This document shows positions 63,143 through 64,000 of a stretch of DNA of 64,000 bases, in pieces; position 1 is the stretch's first letter, and every line of letters starts with the position of its first letter. The notes beneath the pieces were generated by a model. The model was given only the letters and a program-made list of their open reading frames with translations. It had not been told where the DNA came from and did not search any database. This DNA is from Dysgonomonas sp. UBA7710. Lineage in GTDB: Bacteria > Bacteroidota > Bacteroidia > Bacteroidales > Dysgonomonadaceae. Position numbers and translations under genes: made by a program. The DNA lies in assembly GCF_002482385.1 (NCBI RefSeq), contig NZ_DLFW01000046.1:62001-126000 (forward strand), given 5' to 3'.

Positions 63143-63351
63143 CCTGAACATCTTTTATTTCCTCTTCGAAGCAATCAGAATACCAACGAGTATCTGAAGG
63201 AAATAGCTGATATCTGCCAGATAAGGAAGAAGATTTCTTTCCATGTGACAAGACATTCATTTGCCTAAACAATGGAATTTCACTAATTTCATGTCGGAAA
63301 ATAAATGCGGAAATGGAGAAGATGAAAAACAATTTAGATAAGGGTGCTTAA
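63143..63351 (+). pseudogene. Tyrosine recombinase (integrase) C-terminal remnant with internal deletion
   Basis: The first piece (63143-63268) reads PEHLLFPLRSNQNTNEYLKE followed by IADICQIRKKISFHVTRHSFA, then a stop. This is the Bacteroidota integrase region ending with the catalytic HxxRH motif. The second piece (63298-63351), in another frame, reads KINAEMEKMKNNLDKGA and a stop, matching the usual integrase C-terminus. The 80-90 bp that would encode the LGH motif and catalytic Tyr between them are missing. It is clearly inactive. The frame is opposite to PUL-2 and lies between the small ORF and the DUF2891 gene. Confidence 0.65.
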
Positions 63352-63428
63352 ACACTTTAATAATAGATTTGTAATATTTATATTTGATTAAGAGATATTA
63401 ATTTTTTAATAAAATTCACCAGAATCTA

Positions 63429-64000
63429 CTATTTATTCATCAGTGCATATAGAGCAAAAGTTCCTAGCCAATGGCTTCCCATATAATCATCGTTAGTTAT
63501 ATTATTCAAAGAATACTCGAGATGGTTGCCTGCTATTGATCTTAAATATTTTAATTCAGGCAATTTCCTCGCAATGATATATAAACATGTCACTCTGCTG
63601 AAATTTAATCCATCAAGATGTACTAAGTGTCCGTCTGTACGATCTGATACTTTACCTGGTTCGAGAGAAAAATCCGGGTTGAATATATCTGGCAAGAAAG
63701 CTTTTAACCAGGCTCTGTATTCCTGAATATCCAAAACTTTACTCATCAGTAAGGCCTCTTCAAGACAAGGGGACAAGAAGTCATTCCCGCCGGGTTCATA
63801 AGAAATATTACAACTTACATCAGCCCTATACAACCTTTTAGCATGCTCCGCAATTAATTGCTCAAAGTCTTTATCACCTACAGTTCGCGCAAAATCTATA
63901 GATAAAGATAGCCCGAAAGCTGTATTATCATGCTGACCTGTGCGGATAGGATAGTTGAGTTTGGGTAAATATTCTTTGTATTTGGCAACAAGCATATCTG
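63429..64000 (-). CDS. DUF2891-family protein, 5' part beyond the window
   Basis: The reading frame is open to the window end, giving at least 190 C-terminal residues. TGQHDNTAFGLSLSIDFAR, YEPGGNDFLSPCLEEALLM and the region ending GSHWLGTFALYAL match the DUF2891 family, which is mostly helical and probably an (alpha/alpha) barrel. Its biochemical role is not established to my knowledge. No PUL function is proven, although it lies on the same strand as PUL-2 about 960 bp upstream of susC, separated by the integrase debris. Confidence 0.8.
   Translation of the reverse strand, partial: DMLVAKYKEYLPKLNYPIRTGQHDNTAFGLSLSIDFARTVGDKDFEQLIAEHAKRLYRADVSCNISYEPGGNDFLSPCLEEALLMSKVLDIQEYRAWLKAFLPDIFNPDFSLEPGKVSDRTDGHLVHLDGLNFSRVTCLYIIARKLPELKYLRSIAGNHLEYSLNNITNDDYMGSHWLGTFALYALMNK

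Noticed and set aside
63123..63332. Minus-strand 69-codon frame near the window end
   Set aside because: It is antisense to the tyrosine-recombinase remnant, which has clear motif support on the plus strand.

Overview
The window looks like chromosomal DNA from a Bacteroidales bacterium, most likely a relative of Dysgonomonas, Parabacteroides or Bacteroides; the genus is an inference. The support is two SusC/SusD loci with hybrid two-component regulators, promoters of the Bacteroidota type (TTTG ... TAnnTTTG), a Rho factor with a long Q/N/P/K-rich insert, and the purH-mreBCD-pbp2-rodA cluster typical of this order. There is no rRNA, CRISPR array or intact mobile element. Two tRNA genes are present (Cys and Ser).

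Layout. 1-672: the 3' end of an iron/cobalamin-type ABC ATPase. 678-8129 (minus): purH, mreB, mreC, mreD, pbp2 and rodA, the cell-elongation machinery. 8467-15424 (minus): a zinc-type cation efflux protein, rho with its terminator, tRNA-Cys, an RlpA-like protein and a REC-REC-PPDK_N protein of unknown function. 15692-20105 (minus): a TonB-dependent receptor with a beta-helix-like lipoprotein and no SusD. 20373-27846 (plus): a Gly-rich small exported protein, TolC, membrane-fusion protein, MacB-type ATPase and permease, then a LytS/LytTR two-component system that probably controls them. 27953-28040: tRNA-Ser.

28224-41886 (minus) is PUL-1: an HTCS regulator, then a tight operon GH16 - SusC - SusD - surface glycan-binding lipoprotein - GH3. 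The enzymes point to a beta-glucan (mixed-linkage or laminarin-type). 42499-62469 (minus) is PUL-2: SusC - SusD - GH2 - GH43 - GH35 - SGNH/sialate O-acetylesterase-type esterase - two 516-residue beta-helix lipoproteins - HTCS. The enzymes point to a galactose-rich, probably acetylated, plant-type polysaccharide. In each locus the SusCD pair imports oligosaccharides cut at the surface, periplasmic exo-enzymes finish them, and the HTCS senses a periplasmic breakdown product.

PUL-2 is bracketed by debris of mobile and lost genes that gene callers would miss. On the left are a serine-recombinase N-terminus (42429-42482) and a possible IS982-type transposase start (42002-42190). On the right are a tyrosine-recombinase C-terminus with an internal deletion (63143-63351) and the end of an SGNH-esterase-like gene with a nonsense codon (62666-62833). 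A further frameshifted coding remnant lies inside the locus, between GH43 and GH35 (54007-54232). Other unexplained structures are a 127-bp nested palindrome between the MacB-type ATPase and permease genes, a duplicated promoter-like repeat before the LytS gene, and two perfect intercistronic hairpins in PUL-2. I did not find a convincing new defence or other wholly novel system; the least understood intact genes are the REC-REC-PPDK_N protein and the two PUL-2 beta-helix proteins.
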